In this document: positions 1 through 9,323 of the stretch, one piece after another
Position numbering within the stretch: position 1 is the first letter of the stretch
Layout: the number at the start of each line of letters is the position of its first letter
Origin: Dankookia rubra
Lineage (GTDB): Bacteria > Pseudomonadota > Alphaproteobacteria > Acetobacterales > Acetobacteraceae
Assembly: GCF_004355005.1 (NCBI RefSeq)
Contig: NZ_SMSJ01000008.1
Span: 99,050 to 163,049 of the forward strand
Reading direction: 5' to 3'
DNA: 64,000 nucleotides
The notes under the pieces: model-generated
Databases searched by the model: none
Told to the model about the DNA's origin: nothing
The model's input: only the letters and a program-made list of their open reading frames with translations
Program-made: the position numbers and the translations under genes

Positions 1-1071
1 GGCGGTGCGGCCATCCACCAGCACCACCAGCGGCATGCCGCGCGCCAGGTCGGGCCCGGCCGAGACATAGGTGCGCGCCGCGTCCGGGTGCCGCCCGCCG
101 GTCATCGCCACCACGCCCTCGGCCAGGAAGGCGCTGGCCACCGCGACCGCCTGGCCCAGCAGCCCGCCGCGGTTGCCGCGCAGGTCCAGCACCACGCCGC
201 GCGGAACATTGGCGCGGAAGGCGTCCAGCAGCGCCTCCGTCAGCCGCAGGTCGGTGGCATTGGAGAAGCCGTCCAGCTGCAGCCAGAGGATGTCGTCCCG
301 CCGCTGGGTGTGCAGGGTCTCAGGCGGCACGGTGCTCCGCAGCAGCAGCACGGTGAAGCGCCGCTTGCCGCGCTCCACCCGCAGCGCCACCTCGGTGCCG
401 GCCGGGCCTTCCAGCAGGGCCGCGGCGGCGGCCAGGTCCTGCGCCGAGAGCGGCACGCCATCCGCCGCCAGCACCCGGTCGCCGACCCGGAGCCCGGCCT
501 CGGCCGCCGGCGAGTCGGGCCGGATGGTGGCGATCAGCACCGCATTGCCGCGGCCGGCCGCCAGCCGCAGGCCGAGCCCGGTCTGGCCGATCCGCCGCGC
601 CCGCGCCGCCATCGCCTCCTCCGGCGTCAGGTAGCGGCTATAGGGATCGAGGTGGTTGAACAGCTCCTCGAAGGCGCTCCGCAGCATGCGTTCGGTTCCC
701 GCCCGGCGGATCGCCGGGGAGGCCCGCCAGGCCGCGTCGAACATGCCGGACAGCGCCACCGCCAGCGGCAGCGCCGCAGCCTCCGGCGGCCCCTGGGCCG
801 GCAGGCTCGGCATCGGCCGGGCCGAGATCAGCCGGTCGGGAGCCGAGAGCAGCAGCGTGCCGCTCTGCAGTTCGGATTGCAGGGCCGGCTCCAGCACCTC
901 GAGGCCGCGCAGGCTCCAGAGGCCGAGCTGGGCCGGGGTGGCGCGGTCGAGGTGGCGCTCCAGCACGGCGCCCAACGCGGTGGCCAGCACCGCCTGGACC
1001 TGCTCGCGCGGGAAGGGGCCTTCCTGCGCGCCGGCGGCGGGCGGGAAGAGCAGCAGCAGCAGCAGGGTCAG
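1..1071 (-). CDS. S41 family (C-terminal processing-type) peptidase, partial
   Basis: The reading frame is open from about 1098 to the left edge, so the catalytic end of the protein is outside the window. Visible are a hydrophobic leader (LLTLLLLLLFPPAAGAQE) typical of export, an internal PDZ-like segment (IGQTGLGLRLA, followed by SPAAEAGLRVGDRVLAADG), and the core of an S41 protease (VVLDLRGNRGGLLGQAV, then GMPLVVLVDGRTA at the very edge). Family members cut exported proteins near their C-termini in the periplasm. The gene follows rnr closely on the same strand. The start is a problem: no ATG, GTG or TTG precedes the leader in frame. CTG at 1071 is chosen here; a GTG inside the mature part would delete the leader. 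The family call is firm, the start is not. Confidence 0.8.
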   Translation of the reverse strand, partial: MTLLLLLLFPPAAGAQEGPFPREQVQAVLATALGAVLERHLDRATPAQLGLWSLRGLEVLEPALQSELQSGTLLLSAPDRLISARPMPSLPAQGPPEAAALPLAVALSGMFDAAWRASPAIRRAGTERMLRSAFEELFNHLDPYSRYLTPEEAMAARARRIGQTGLGLRLAAGRGNAVLIATIRPDSPAAEAGLRVGDRVLAADGVPLSAQDLAAAAALLEGPAGTEVALRVERGKRRFTVLLLRSTVPPETLHTQRRDDILWLQLDGFSNATDLRLTEALLDAFRANVPRGVVLDLRGNRGGLLGQAVAVASAFLAEGVVAMTGGRHPDAARTYVSAGPDLARGMPLVVLVDGRTA

Positions 1072-1100
1072 GAGGCCGGACGCGCCTCCGGTCCGGACCC

Positions 1101-3311
1101 TTACCTGCGCGGCTTTGCCTTCCGCGCCTGCTTCGGGTCGCGGGCCGGCCGGGCGCGCGCCGCGGGTTGTGCGGGCAGGCCCTGCATCAGGTGGAAGACC
1201 ATGCCGCCGGTTCGGGGGGTTGCCTCGACCAGCCGCGCCTCGACCGCCTGGCCCAGGGTGAAGGTGATCCCCGTACGCTGGCCCGACAGCGAATGCCCCC
1301 GCTGGGCATGCCTGGCCTGGTCCTCGGTCCATCGGTCGTCCGGCAGGGACGCGAGAGGAACGATTCCGCTTGCGCCATTCGCCTCTACGGTGACGAACAG
1401 GCCGAACCGTGTCACCCCAGAAATGCGTGCATCGAACACCTCTCCGATCCGCTGCGACATGTATGCCGCAAGGTAGCGGTCGACGGCGTCGCGTTCGGCC
1501 GCCGCGGCGCGGCGTTCGGTCTGGGTGATGTGCTCGCCCGTGTCGGGGAAGCGCGCCGCCTCGGTCTCCTGCAGCCCGCCGTCGCCGAGCTTCAGGCCGC
1601 GCACCAGGGCGCGGTGCACCAGCAGGTCGGCGTAGCGGCGGATCGGGCTGGTGAAATGCGCGTAGCGGCCCAGCGCCAACCCGAAATGGCCGATGTTCTC
1701 CGGCGCATAGGCGGCCTGCGACTGGCTGCGCAGCACCGTCTCGTGCACCAGTCGTTCCTCCGGCTTGCCTGTGACCAGGTCGAGCACATGGGCGAAGTCG
1801 CGTGGCTGGAGGCGGTCGCCCTGCGGCAGGGTGATGTCGAAGGCCTCGAGGAATTGCCGCAAGCCCTCCAGCTTCTGGTCCGAAGGCCGGTCGTGCACCC
1901 GGTACATGCAGGGTTGGGACAGCCGCTCGAGCTCCTCCGCCGCGCAGACATTGGCGGCGACCATGAACTCCTCGATCAGCCGGTGCGAATCGAGCCGGGC
2001 GCGCGGCTCGACGCCCAGCACGGTGCCGGCCGCGTCAAGCCGCACCCGGCGCTCCGGCAGGTCGAGCTCAAGCGTGCCGCGCCGCTCCCGCGCCGCCAGC
2101 AGGGCGTGGAAGGCGCCGTAGAGCGGCACCAGGGTACCGGTCGGGTCCTCGCCGGCGTCCCGGGCGGCCTGGGCCTGCTCGTAGGTCAGCCGGGCGGCGC
2201 TGCGCATGATCCCCCGCCCGAAGCGGTGGGCGGTCTTGCCGCCGCCGGCATCGAAGCGCATCTCGACGAAGAGGCAGCCGCGGTCCTCGCCCGGGCGCAG
2301 GCTGCACCAGCCGTTCGACAGCGCCTCGGGCAGCATCGGCACGACGCGGTCGGGGAAGTAGACGCTGTTCCCGCGCGCCCAGGCCTCGCGGTCCAGCGCC
2401 GAGCCGGGGCGGACGTAGTGCGCCACATCGGCGATGGCGACGAGCACGCGCCAGCCGGTGCCCTCGGGTTCCGCCCAGACCGCGTCGTCGAAGTCCCGCG
2501 CATCCTCGCCGTCGATGGTGACCAGCGGGACCTCGCGCAGATCCTCGCGCCCCGACGCATCGACGCCGCGGGTGTGCTCGGCCTCCCGCACCGCCTCGGT
2601 CGGGAAGACGTCCGGGATGCCATGGGCATGGATGCAGATCAGCGAGACCGACTTCGCCTCGCCCATCCGGCCCAGCACCTCGACCACCCGCGCCGGGCGC
2701 AGCCCGAGCTCGCGGCCGGGCAAAGGCTCGGCCAGGACGATCTGGCCGTTCTCGGCGCCGCCGGCCTCGCCGGGCGGGACGACCCATTCGGCCCGGTGGC
2801 GGCGGTCGGTCGGGACGATCCGGCCATTCTCGTAGACGCCGAGCACCCGGGCCGGTGCGGCGCCGGCAACGCGCTTGACCGTGGTGCCCTCGTACTTGCC
2901 GGCGCCGGCCGGCTTCAGCTTCGCCAGCACCCGCTCGCCCGGGGCGAGGGCCGGCTGCCCCGCGCGCTCCGGGCGCATGTAGATGACGGGCATGCGGCCC
3001 TGCTGGGCCTTCCAGCCGAGCGGCCGGGCGATCGGGTCGCCATCCGGGTCGGTGCCGGTGACCTCGATCACCGCCATCTCCGGCAGGCGGCCGGGGGCGC
3101 TGACGCCACGGCGGCCGGCCGGCGCCGCGCTGCCATCCGCCTTGAGGGACTTCAGCAATTCCCGCAAGGCCGGGCGCTGGTCGGTGCCGAGGCCGAAATG
3201 CCGGGATATCTCGGTCTTGCCGACCTTGCCCGGGCTGGCCTGCAGGAAGCGCCGCAGCGCCTCCTTCGAGGGCAGCGGCGCGTCTCCGCCGCCGGTGGGG
3301 CGGCGGGGCAT
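1101..3311 (-). CDS. rnr: Ribonuclease R (RNB-family 3'-5' exoribonuclease)
   Basis: A 736-aa protein that degrades structured RNA from the 3' end. An N-terminal winged-helix and cold-shock-type region is followed by the RNB catalytic domain with the aspartate cluster DGEDARDFDDAV, and by a C-terminal S1 domain (GEVFDARISGVTRFGLFVT) and a short basic tail (PKQARKAKPRR). The frame is open further upstream, but that part is an Arg/Pro/Ser-rich shadow of topA. ATG at 3311 lies one base after the topA stop, which fits a translationally coupled topA-rnr pair, and starts a normal RNase R N-terminus (MPRRPTGGG). Confidence 0.93.
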   Translation of the reverse strand: MPRRPTGGGDAPLPSKEALRRFLQASPGKVGKTEISRHFGLGTDQRPALRELLKSLKADGSAAPAGRRGVSAPGRLPEMAVIEVTGTDPDGDPIARPLGWKAQQGRMPVIYMRPERAGQPALAPGERVLAKLKPAGAGKYEGTTVKRVAGAAPARVLGVYENGRIVPTDRRHRAEWVVPPGEAGGAENGQIVLAEPLPGRELGLRPARVVEVLGRMGEAKSVSLICIHAHGIPDVFPTEAVREAEHTRGVDASGREDLREVPLVTIDGEDARDFDDAVWAEPEGTGWRVLVAIADVAHYVRPGSALDREAWARGNSVYFPDRVVPMLPEALSNGWCSLRPGEDRGCLFVEMRFDAGGGKTAHRFGRGIMRSAARLTYEQAQAARDAGEDPTGTLVPLYGAFHALLAARERRGTLELDLPERRVRLDAAGTVLGVEPRARLDSHRLIEEFMVAANVCAAEELERLSQPCMYRVHDRPSDQKLEGLRQFLEAFDITLPQGDRLQPRDFAHVLDLVTGKPEERLVHETVLRSQSQAAYAPENIGHFGLALGRYAHFTSPIRRYADLLVHRALVRGLKLGDGGLQETEAARFPDTGEHITQTERRAAAAERDAVDRYLAAYMSQRIGEVFDARISGVTRFGLFVTVEANGASGIVPLASLPDDRWTEDQARHAQRGHSLSGQRTGITFTLGQAVEARLVEATPRTGGMVFHLMQGLPAQPAARARPARDPKQARKAKPRR

Positions 3312-3312
3312 C

Positions 3313-6105
3313 TCAGGCCTGCTTCTTCGGCGCCGCCGGCTTCTTGGCGGCCGGCTTGGCCGCGGGCTTCTTTGCCGCCGCGGCCGGCTTGCGGGCGGCG
3401 GCCGCGGCCTTCCGCGCCGCGGGCTTCGGCGCCGCGGCCGGCTTGCGCGCGGCAGGCTTCGCCGGTGCCTCCGGATCCGCGCCATTCGTCGCGGCGCGCT
3501 TGCCCGCGGGCTTCGCCTTGCCCTTGGCGCCGCCCTTGGTCATCGGCTTGAGCTCCTTGCCCTTCTCGGCAAGCAACGCGACCACCTCGTCGATGGTGGC
3601 ATCTTCCATCGCCAGGTTGCGCGGCAGGTTGGCGACCGTCTTGCCGTGCTGGGCATAGGGCCCGAAGCGGCCCTTGCGGATCTCGACCGCGACTTGGTCC
3701 ATCGGGTGCGGCCCGACGAAGCGGACCTTCGCCCGGGCTTTGGCCAGCAGTTCCATCGCCCGGTTCATGCCGAGCGATAGCACGTCGTCCCCCGGCTCGA
3801 GCGACTGGAAGATGGACCCCACCTTGATGTAGGGCCCGAAGCGGCCGAGCCCGGCCTGGATCTCCTCCCCGCTTTCCGGATCGCGGCCGATCAGCCGCGG
3901 CAGGGAGAGCAGCTTCAGCGCCCGGTCGAGGTCGAGCGTATCGGGGTCCATGTCCTTGGTCAGGCTGGCCCGGCGCGGCTTGGTCGGCTTGCCCTTCGCG
4001 TCGGTGCCGCCCTCGCCGAGCTGGACATAGACGCCATAGGGGCCGCGGCGGACGGTGACCTTCTCCCCGCTGGCCGGATCGGTGCCGAGCTCGCGCGGGC
4101 CTTCGCTCAGGCCGGTGGTGCCGTCGCCCTCGGCGCCCGGGGCGATCAGCGGGCGGGTGTAGCGGCATTCCGGGTAGTTGGAGCAGCCGATGAAGGCGCC
4201 AGTGCGGCCGAGCCGCAGACCGAGGCGCCCGCTGCTGCAAGCCGGGCAGAGGCGCGGGTCGGTCCCGTCGCCGCGCTCGGGGAAGAAGTGCGGGCCGAGT
4301 TCCTCGTCCAGCGCGTCGATGACGTCGCTGATCTTGAGGTCCTTGGTGGCGTCGATCGCCCGCTTGAACTCCTCCCAGAAGGCCCGCATCACCGCGCGCC
4401 AGTCGACCTTGCCGCCGGAGATGTCGTCGAGCTGCTCCTCGAGCCCCGCGGTGAAGCCGGTGTCGACGTAGCGCTCGAAGAATTTGACCAGGAAGCTGGT
4501 GACCAGCCGACCGCGGTCCTCCGGCATCAGCCGCCGCTTCTCGAGCTTGACGTAGTTCCGGTCCTGCAGCGTCTGCAGAATGGAGGCATAGGTGGAGGGG
4601 CGGCCGATGCCGAGCTCCTCCATTCGCTTGACCAGCGAGGCTTCCGAATAGCGCGGCGGCGGCTGGGTGAAGTGCTGCAGCGCCGCCACCTCGCCGCGCT
4701 TCAGCGGATCGCGCTCCCGCATCGGCGGCAGGGTGCGGCTGTCCTCGTCCTCCCCGGCAGGGACGCCGGTGATGCCGGCGCGGGCATCGGCGGCGCGGTC
4801 GTCCTCGTCCTCGCGGTAGAGCTTCAGGAAGCCGTCGAAGGCGATGACCGAGCCGGTAGCGCGAAGGATGACCTTCTTTGCCGCGTCGCCGATCTCGACC
4901 GTGGTCTGGTCCAGCTCGGCCGACTGCATCTGCGACGCCACGGCGCGCTTCCAGACCAGCTCGTAGAGCCTCCGCTGCCGCTCATCGAGGTAGCGGGCGA
5001 CCTTCTCCGGCGTGTTGCGCACGTCGGTCGGGCGGATCGCCTCGTGCGCCTCCTGGGCGTTCTTCGCCTTCGAAGCGTATTCGCGCGGCGCGCCGGGCAG
5101 GTAGTCGCGGCCGAAGGCCTCGCCGACATGGTCGCGGATGGCGGCGATCGCCTCCCGCGCCATCTGCACGCCGTCGGTCCGCATATAGGTAATCAGGCCG
5201 ACGGTCTCGCCGCCGATCTCGACCCCTTCATAGAGCTGCTGCGCCGTCCGCATCGCCTGCTGCGCGCCCATGCCGAGCTTGCGGCTGGCCTCCATCTGCA
5301 GGGTCGAGGTGGTGAAGGGCGGCGGCGGGTTGCGCCGGACCCGGCGCTTCTCGACCGAGAGGACCGAGAAGGTGCCGGCCTCGACCGCCGCCTTGGCCTT
5401 GAGCGCCGCGGCTTCGTTGGGAAGGTCGAACTGGTCGAGCTTCCTGCCGTCCAGATGCGTCAGCCGCGCGGTGAAGGGGGCGCCCTGCGGCGTGGTGAAG
5501 CGGCCTTCGACGGTCCAGTATTCGCGGGCGCGGAAGGCCTCGATCTCGGCTTCCCGCTCGCAGATCAGCCGCAGCGCGACCGACTGGACCCGGCCGGCCG
5601 AGCGGCTGCCCGGCAGCTTCCGCCAGAGCACCGGCGAGAGGGTGAAGCCGACGAGGTAGTCGAGCGCCCGCCGCGCCAGGTAGGCATCGATCAGCGGGGT
5701 GTCGAGCTCGCGCGGATGCGCCACGGCGTGCTGGATGGCGCGCTTGGTGATCTCGTTGAAGGTGATCCGTTGGACCTCGACGCCCTTCAGCGCGCCCTTC
5801 CGCGCCAGCATGTCCTTCACATGCCAGGAGATCGCCTCCCCCTCGCGATCCGGGTCGGTGGCGAGGTAGAGCCGCTTGGCGCCGCGCAGCGCCCGGGCGA
5901 TCTCGTTCACCTGCCGCTCGCCGCGGTCCTCCGATTCCCAGTCCATGGCGAAATCCTCCTCCGGACGGACGGAGCCGTCCTTCGGGGGCAGGTCGCGGAC
6001 ATGGCCGAAGCTCGCCAGGACGGTGTAGTCCCCGCCGAGGTACTTGTTGATGGTCTTGGCCTTGGCGGGGCTTTCGACGACGACGACGTCCGTCATGGAC
6101 TCCAC
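3313..6105 (-). CDS. topA: DNA topoisomerase I (type IA)
   Basis: A 930-aa enzyme that relaxes negative supercoils through a single-strand break. It opens with the Toprim segment (VVVVESPAKAKTINKYLG), has the active-site tyrosine motif ITYMRTDGVQM at about residue 315, and a C-terminal zinc-ribbon-like block (CPACSSGRLGL, CSNYPECRYTRPL) followed by TopA repeat units (RRGPYGVYVQLGEG, GRFGPYIKVG). The last 90 or so residues are a Lys/Ala/Pro-rich low-complexity tail (KPAAAKKPAAKPAAKK), as in many high-GC alphaproteobacterial TopAs and probably nucleic-acid binding. ATG at 6105 or the in-frame ATG at 6096 (MTDVVVVE) could be the start. rnr follows one base after the stop. Confidence 0.95.
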   Translation of the reverse strand: MESMTDVVVVESPAKAKTINKYLGGDYTVLASFGHVRDLPPKDGSVRPEEDFAMDWESEDRGERQVNEIARALRGAKRLYLATDPDREGEAISWHVKDMLARKGALKGVEVQRITFNEITKRAIQHAVAHPRELDTPLIDAYLARRALDYLVGFTLSPVLWRKLPGSRSAGRVQSVALRLICEREAEIEAFRAREYWTVEGRFTTPQGAPFTARLTHLDGRKLDQFDLPNEAAALKAKAAVEAGTFSVLSVEKRRVRRNPPPPFTTSTLQMEASRKLGMGAQQAMRTAQQLYEGVEIGGETVGLITYMRTDGVQMAREAIAAIRDHVGEAFGRDYLPGAPREYASKAKNAQEAHEAIRPTDVRNTPEKVARYLDERQRRLYELVWKRAVASQMQSAELDQTTVEIGDAAKKVILRATGSVIAFDGFLKLYREDEDDRAADARAGITGVPAGEDEDSRTLPPMRERDPLKRGEVAALQHFTQPPPRYSEASLVKRMEELGIGRPSTYASILQTLQDRNYVKLEKRRLMPEDRGRLVTSFLVKFFERYVDTGFTAGLEEQLDDISGGKVDWRAVMRAFWEEFKRAIDATKDLKISDVIDALDEELGPHFFPERGDGTDPRLCPACSSGRLGLRLGRTGAFIGCSNYPECRYTRPLIAPGAEGDGTTGLSEGPRELGTDPASGEKVTVRRGPYGVYVQLGEGGTDAKGKPTKPRRASLTKDMDPDTLDLDRALKLLSLPRLIGRDPESGEEIQAGLGRFGPYIKVGSIFQSLEPGDDVLSLGMNRAMELLAKARAKVRFVGPHPMDQVAVEIRKGRFGPYAQHGKTVANLPRNLAMEDATIDEVVALLAEKGKELKPMTKGGAKGKAKPAGKRAATNGADPEAPAKPAARKPAAAPKPAARKAAAAARKPAAAAKKPAAKPAAKKPAAPKKQA

Positions 6106-6156
6106 ACATCCTGTGGCCGCGGGCAGGCGGCATTTGCGGCGAGGCGGGCGCCCCTC

Positions 6157-7311
6157 CTAGCCCCCGTCCTGGGCCCGTCCGGTGAGCGCCACGCGGTTGC
6201 CCGGCAGCAGTTCCACCCGTCCAGCCAGTTCGAGATCGAGGAGGATCGCCTGGATCGCGGAGGGCGACAGGTGGCAGCGCCGCATCACCTCGTCAACCGC
6301 TATCGGCGAGGTTCCAAGCATATCAATGACTTCAGAGGCATTTGCGGAGTCTCCCGGCGATTGCGGAACGACCGGCCGTGCCGGTTCGCTGCCGGACCAT
6401 GCCGGGGCTGGGGAAAAGAGCGGCGCCGCGCGGGGGGCTTCGGGCAGGTGCAGCAGCACGTCCTCGGCACTCTCGGCGAGGTGCGCGCCCTGCCGGATCA
6501 GGTCGTTCGAGCCCCGCGCGCGGGGATCGAGCGGGCTGCCGGGCACGGCGAAGAGCTCCCGCCCGCCCTCCAGCGCCATGCGGGCGGTGATCAGGCTGCC
6601 GGAGCGCAGCGCCGCCTCGATCACCACCACGCCGAGCGAGACGGCGGCGACGATGCGGTTGCGGCGGGGAAAGTGGCGGGCGAGCGGGGCGGTGCCGAGC
6701 GGCGCCTCGGCCAGCACCGCGCCGCCTTCCGCGGCGATGCGGGCCTGCAGCGCGGCATTCTCCGGCGGGTAGGGCTGGTCCAGCCCGCCGGCGACACAGG
6801 CGATGGTGCGGCCCTTCCGCAGCGCGCCGAGATGCGCCGCGGCGTCGATTCCCCGGGCCAGGCCGGAGACCACGGAGAGGCCCTCGGCGGCCAGCGCCTC
6901 GGCCAGGTCCTCGGCCATCCGACGGCCGGCGGCGGAGGCATTGCGGGCGCCGACCAGGGCCACGGCGCGGGGGGCCAGCGCTGCCGGGTCGCCGAGCATG
7001 GCAAGCACCGGGGGCGCGTCCTCCTGCATCCCCAGCAGGGGCGGGTAGGGCGGCAGGCCGGCAAAGAGCAGCCGGGCGCCCATGCGGTGCAATGTCTCCA
7101 TCTCCCGCCGCGCATCGGCTTCGGGGTGGAGGACAAAGGGCGCGCCGCGGCGGGCGGCGAGGCGGGGCAGCGCGGCAAGCGCGGCGGCGGCGTGGCCGTG
7201 GCGCTCGAGCAGCCGGCGGAAGGTGAGCGGGCCGATGCCATCGGTGCGGGCGAGGCGCAGCCGGGCCAGCGCTTCGGCCGGGGGCAGGAATGCCATCGGC
7301 GGCGCGTTCAT
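6157..7311 (-). CDS. dprA: DNA-processing protein DprA
   Basis: A 384-aa protein that loads RecA on incoming single-stranded DNA during natural transformation. The Rossmann-like core is clear (ALVGARNASAAGRRMAEDLA, VSGLARGIDAAAHLGAL, GGLDQPYPPENAAL). An N-terminal helix-hairpin region (LARLRLARTDGIGPLTFRRL) and a C-terminal winged-helix domain (GTSPIAVDEVMRRCHLSPSA) complete the three-domain architecture. It lies just upstream of topA on the same strand, the usual dprA-topA-rnr order in alphaproteobacteria. About 155 bp without a recognisable gene separate its start from plsY. Confidence 0.95.
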   Translation of the reverse strand: MNAPPMAFLPPAEALARLRLARTDGIGPLTFRRLLERHGHAAAALAALPRLAARRGAPFVLHPEADARREMETLHRMGARLLFAGLPPYPPLLGMQEDAPPVLAMLGDPAALAPRAVALVGARNASAAGRRMAEDLAEALAAEGLSVVSGLARGIDAAAHLGALRKGRTIACVAGGLDQPYPPENAALQARIAAEGGAVLAEAPLGTAPLARHFPRRNRIVAAVSLGVVVIEAALRSGSLITARMALEGGRELFAVPGSPLDPRARGSNDLIRQGAHLAESAEDVLLHLPEAPRAAPLFSPAPAWSGSEPARPVVPQSPGDSANASEVIDMLGTSPIAVDEVMRRCHLSPSAIQAILLDLELAGRVELLPGNRVALTGRAQDGG

Positions 7312-7467
7312 CCGGTCGGCACCCCGGTGGTGCGGTGCAGGACCCTGTGCTGCCCATGGGGGTCGGACATGCCCGGCGCCGCTCCTTGGCCGCGCGCAGC
7401 ATAGGAAGGACGCCGCCGCGGCACCAGAATTATATGCGAATCAGCAACAAATTAGCCTGTTGAAGCA

Positions 7468-8052
7468 TCAGCCCTTGCGGCCGATCCGCGGCTCCGTCCC
7501 GGCCAGCAGGCGTTTGATGTTCGCCTTGTGCCGCCAGGCCACCAGCAGGGCGATTCCGGCCGAGAAGGCCGCCAGGTCCCAGCGCCCGGCCATCGCGGCG
7601 ATCGCCGGCGCCGCGGCGCAGGCCGCCAGCGCGCTGGCCGAGGAAATGCGGGTGACCAGCGCCATGACCAGCCAGACCAGCGCCGCGCCGAGCCCGAGCC
7701 ACCAGCCCGCCGCCAGCAGCACGCCGCCGCCGGTCGCCACGCCCTTGCCGCCCTTGAAGCCCAGCCAGACCGGAAAGGCATGGCCGAGCATGGCGCCGAA
7801 CCCGGCCAGCAGCCCCGCCGTCTCGCCCCAGAGCGCCTGGGCCAGGGCCAGCGCCGCGACCCCCTTCAGGATATCGAGCGCCAGCGTCGCTGCCGCGAGC
7901 GTCTTGTTGCCGGTGCGCAGCACGTTGGTCGCGCCGATATTGCCGGAGCCGATGCTGCGGATATCGCCGAGTCCGGACGCCCGGGTGAGCAGCAGCCCCC
8001 AGGGGACCGAGCCCAGCAGGTAGCCGAGGGCGAGCGCCAGGAGCACGCTCAT
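7468..8052 (-). CDS. plsY: Glycerol-3-phosphate acyltransferase PlsY
   Basis: A 194-aa inner-membrane protein that transfers an acyl group from acyl phosphate to glycerol-3-phosphate, the first step of phospholipid synthesis. Conserved PlsY motifs are present: [15 protein letters not shown] near the N-terminus, [18 protein letters not shown], and [18 protein letters not shown]. Several hydrophobic membrane helices are visible. ATG at 8052 overlaps the TGA stop of the preceding pyrC-like gene (ATGA), showing coupling in a pyrB-pyrC-plsY operon. Confidence 0.95.
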   Translation of the reverse strand: MSVLLALALGYLLGSVPWGLLLTRASGLGDIRSIGSGNIGATNVLRTGNKTLAAATLALDILKGVAALALAQALWGETAGLLAGFGAMLGHAFPVWLGFKGGKGVATGGGVLLAAGWWLGLGAALVWLVMALVTRISSASALAACAAAPAIAAMAGRWDLAAFSAGIALLVAWRHKANIKRLLAGTEPRIGRKG

Positions 8053-9323
8053 CCGAAGACCCGCCGCCCGGCCTTCCAGGTGCCGACCACCCGGCCTTCC
8101 AGCGCCCGGCCGTCGAAGGGCGTGTTCTGCGCCTTGCCCGGCAGCTGGCCGTCCTTCACCTGCCAGCCGCGGTCGAGGTCGAGCAGCATGAGGTCGGCCG
8201 CCACCCCCTTGGCCAGCCTTCCGACCGGCAGGCCGAGCAGCTTGGCCGGCCGTGCCGTGAGCAGGTCGAGCGCCGCCAGCAGGGACAGGTCGCCGCCATG
8301 CACGCGGGCGAGCGTCACGCCGAGCAGCGTGGCAAGCCCCGCCCCGCCGGCTTCGGCCTGGGCGAAGGGCAGGCGCTTGTCGTCGGCGTCGCGCGGCTGG
8401 TGGTCGGAGGCGATGGCATCGATCGTGCCGTCTGCCAGCGCCGCGACCACCGCCAGCCGGTCGGCCTCCGGCCGCAGCGGCGGCGAGAGCTTGGCATAGG
8501 TCCGCCAGTCGCCGATCGCCGTCTCGTTCAGGTCGAAATAGGGTGGTGCGGTATCGCAGGTGACGGCCAGGCCCTCGGCCTTGGCCGCGCGGATCAGCCC
8601 GAGCGCCGCGGCGGTGCTGACATGGGCGAAATGCACATGGCCGCCGGTGATGCGGGCGAGCGCAATGTCGCGTGCGACCATCATGGCCTCGGCCGCCGGC
8701 GGGATGCCCGGCAGGCCGAGCCGGGTCGCCAGCTCGCCCTCGGTCGCGGCACCGCCGGCGGCCAGGCTGGGCTCCTCCGGGTGCTGGACGACGAAGCTGC
8801 CGAAGGCGCGGGCGTAGGAAAGGGCGAGGCGCATGGTCCGGGCATTGCCGATGGCGCGGCGCCCGTCGGTGAAGGCCACCGCCCCGGCCTCCTTCAGCAG
8901 GCCGTATTCGGCGAGTTCTCCGCCCTCGCAACGCTTGGTCGCGGCGCCATAGGGCAGCAGGGTGATGCAGCCCGTCGCCTCGCCGCGGCGGAGGACGAAC
9001 TGGACCAGGGCCGGGTCGTCCAGCGCCGGGTCGGTGTCGGGCAGCGCGCAGAGCGTGGTGATCCCGCCGGCCGAGGCGGCGGCGGCGGCCGTCGCGATGG
9101 TCTCGCGGTGTTCGTGCCCCGGCTCGCCGATATCGGCCCGCAGGTCGACCAGGCCGGGGGCCAGGCAGAGCCCGGCGCAGTCGATCGCCGTCACCCCGTC
9201 CGGCCGGCCGAGGCCGCTGCCGTGGTCGAGGATCAGGCCGTCGCGGATCAGCAGGTCGCCGGGGCCGTCGAGGCCGCTGGCCGGGTCGAGCAGGCGGGCG
9301 CCGGTGAAGAGAAGGTCATGCAT
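8049..9323 (-). CDS. pyrC: Dihydroorotase homologue (class I type), probably non-catalytic
   Basis: A 424-aa amidohydrolase of the dihydroorotase family, lying directly after and overlapping pyrB by 8 bp. Family features are seen: [19 protein letters not shown] near the N-terminus, a later [13 protein letters not shown] block and [13 protein letters not shown]. The first metal-binding motif of active class I dihydroorotases, normally His-x-His after GLVD, reads Arg-Ala-Asp here. Pyrimidine biosynthesis is the pathway. By analogy with the PyrC' proteins of Pseudomonas it may be a structural partner of aspartate carbamoyltransferase, with an active dihydroorotase encoded elsewhere. The gene symbol reflects family and position; activity is doubted. 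Confidence 0.85.
   Translation of the reverse strand: MHDLLFTGARLLDPASGLDGPGDLLIRDGLILDHGSGLGRPDGVTAIDCAGLCLAPGLVDLRADIGEPGHEHRETIATAAAAASAGGITTLCALPDTDPALDDPALVQFVLRRGEATGCITLLPYGAATKRCEGGELAEYGLLKEAGAVAFTDGRRAIGNARTMRLALSYARAFGSFVVQHPEEPSLAAGGAATEGELATRLGLPGIPPAAEAMMVARDIALARITGGHVHFAHVSTAAALGLIRAAKAEGLAVTCDTAPPYFDLNETAIGDWRTYAKLSPPLRPEADRLAVVAALADGTIDAIASDHQPRDADDKRLPFAQAEAGGAGLATLLGVTLARVHGGDLSLLAALDLLTARPAKLLGLPVGRLAKGVAADLMLLDLDRGWQVKDGQLPGKAQNTPFDGRALEGRVVGTWKAGRRVFG

Noticed and set aside
1050-1075. Run of CAG/CTG triplets
   Set aside because: It encodes the leucine core of the signal peptide, not a repeat locus.
88-1476. Long plus-strand frame opposite the S41 peptidase and rnr
   Set aside because: It is rich in Arg, Gln, Ala and Pro, has no family features, and mirrors genuine coding on the other strand, as happens in GC-rich DNA.
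3320-3480. Tandem-like repeats at the 3' end of topA
   Set aside because: These code for the Lys/Ala/Pro-rich TopA tail, common in the family.
4288-7404. A 1038-codon open plus-strand frame opposite topA and dprA
   Set aside because: Length alone is not evidence here; topA and dprA on the minus strand have full sets of conserved motifs.
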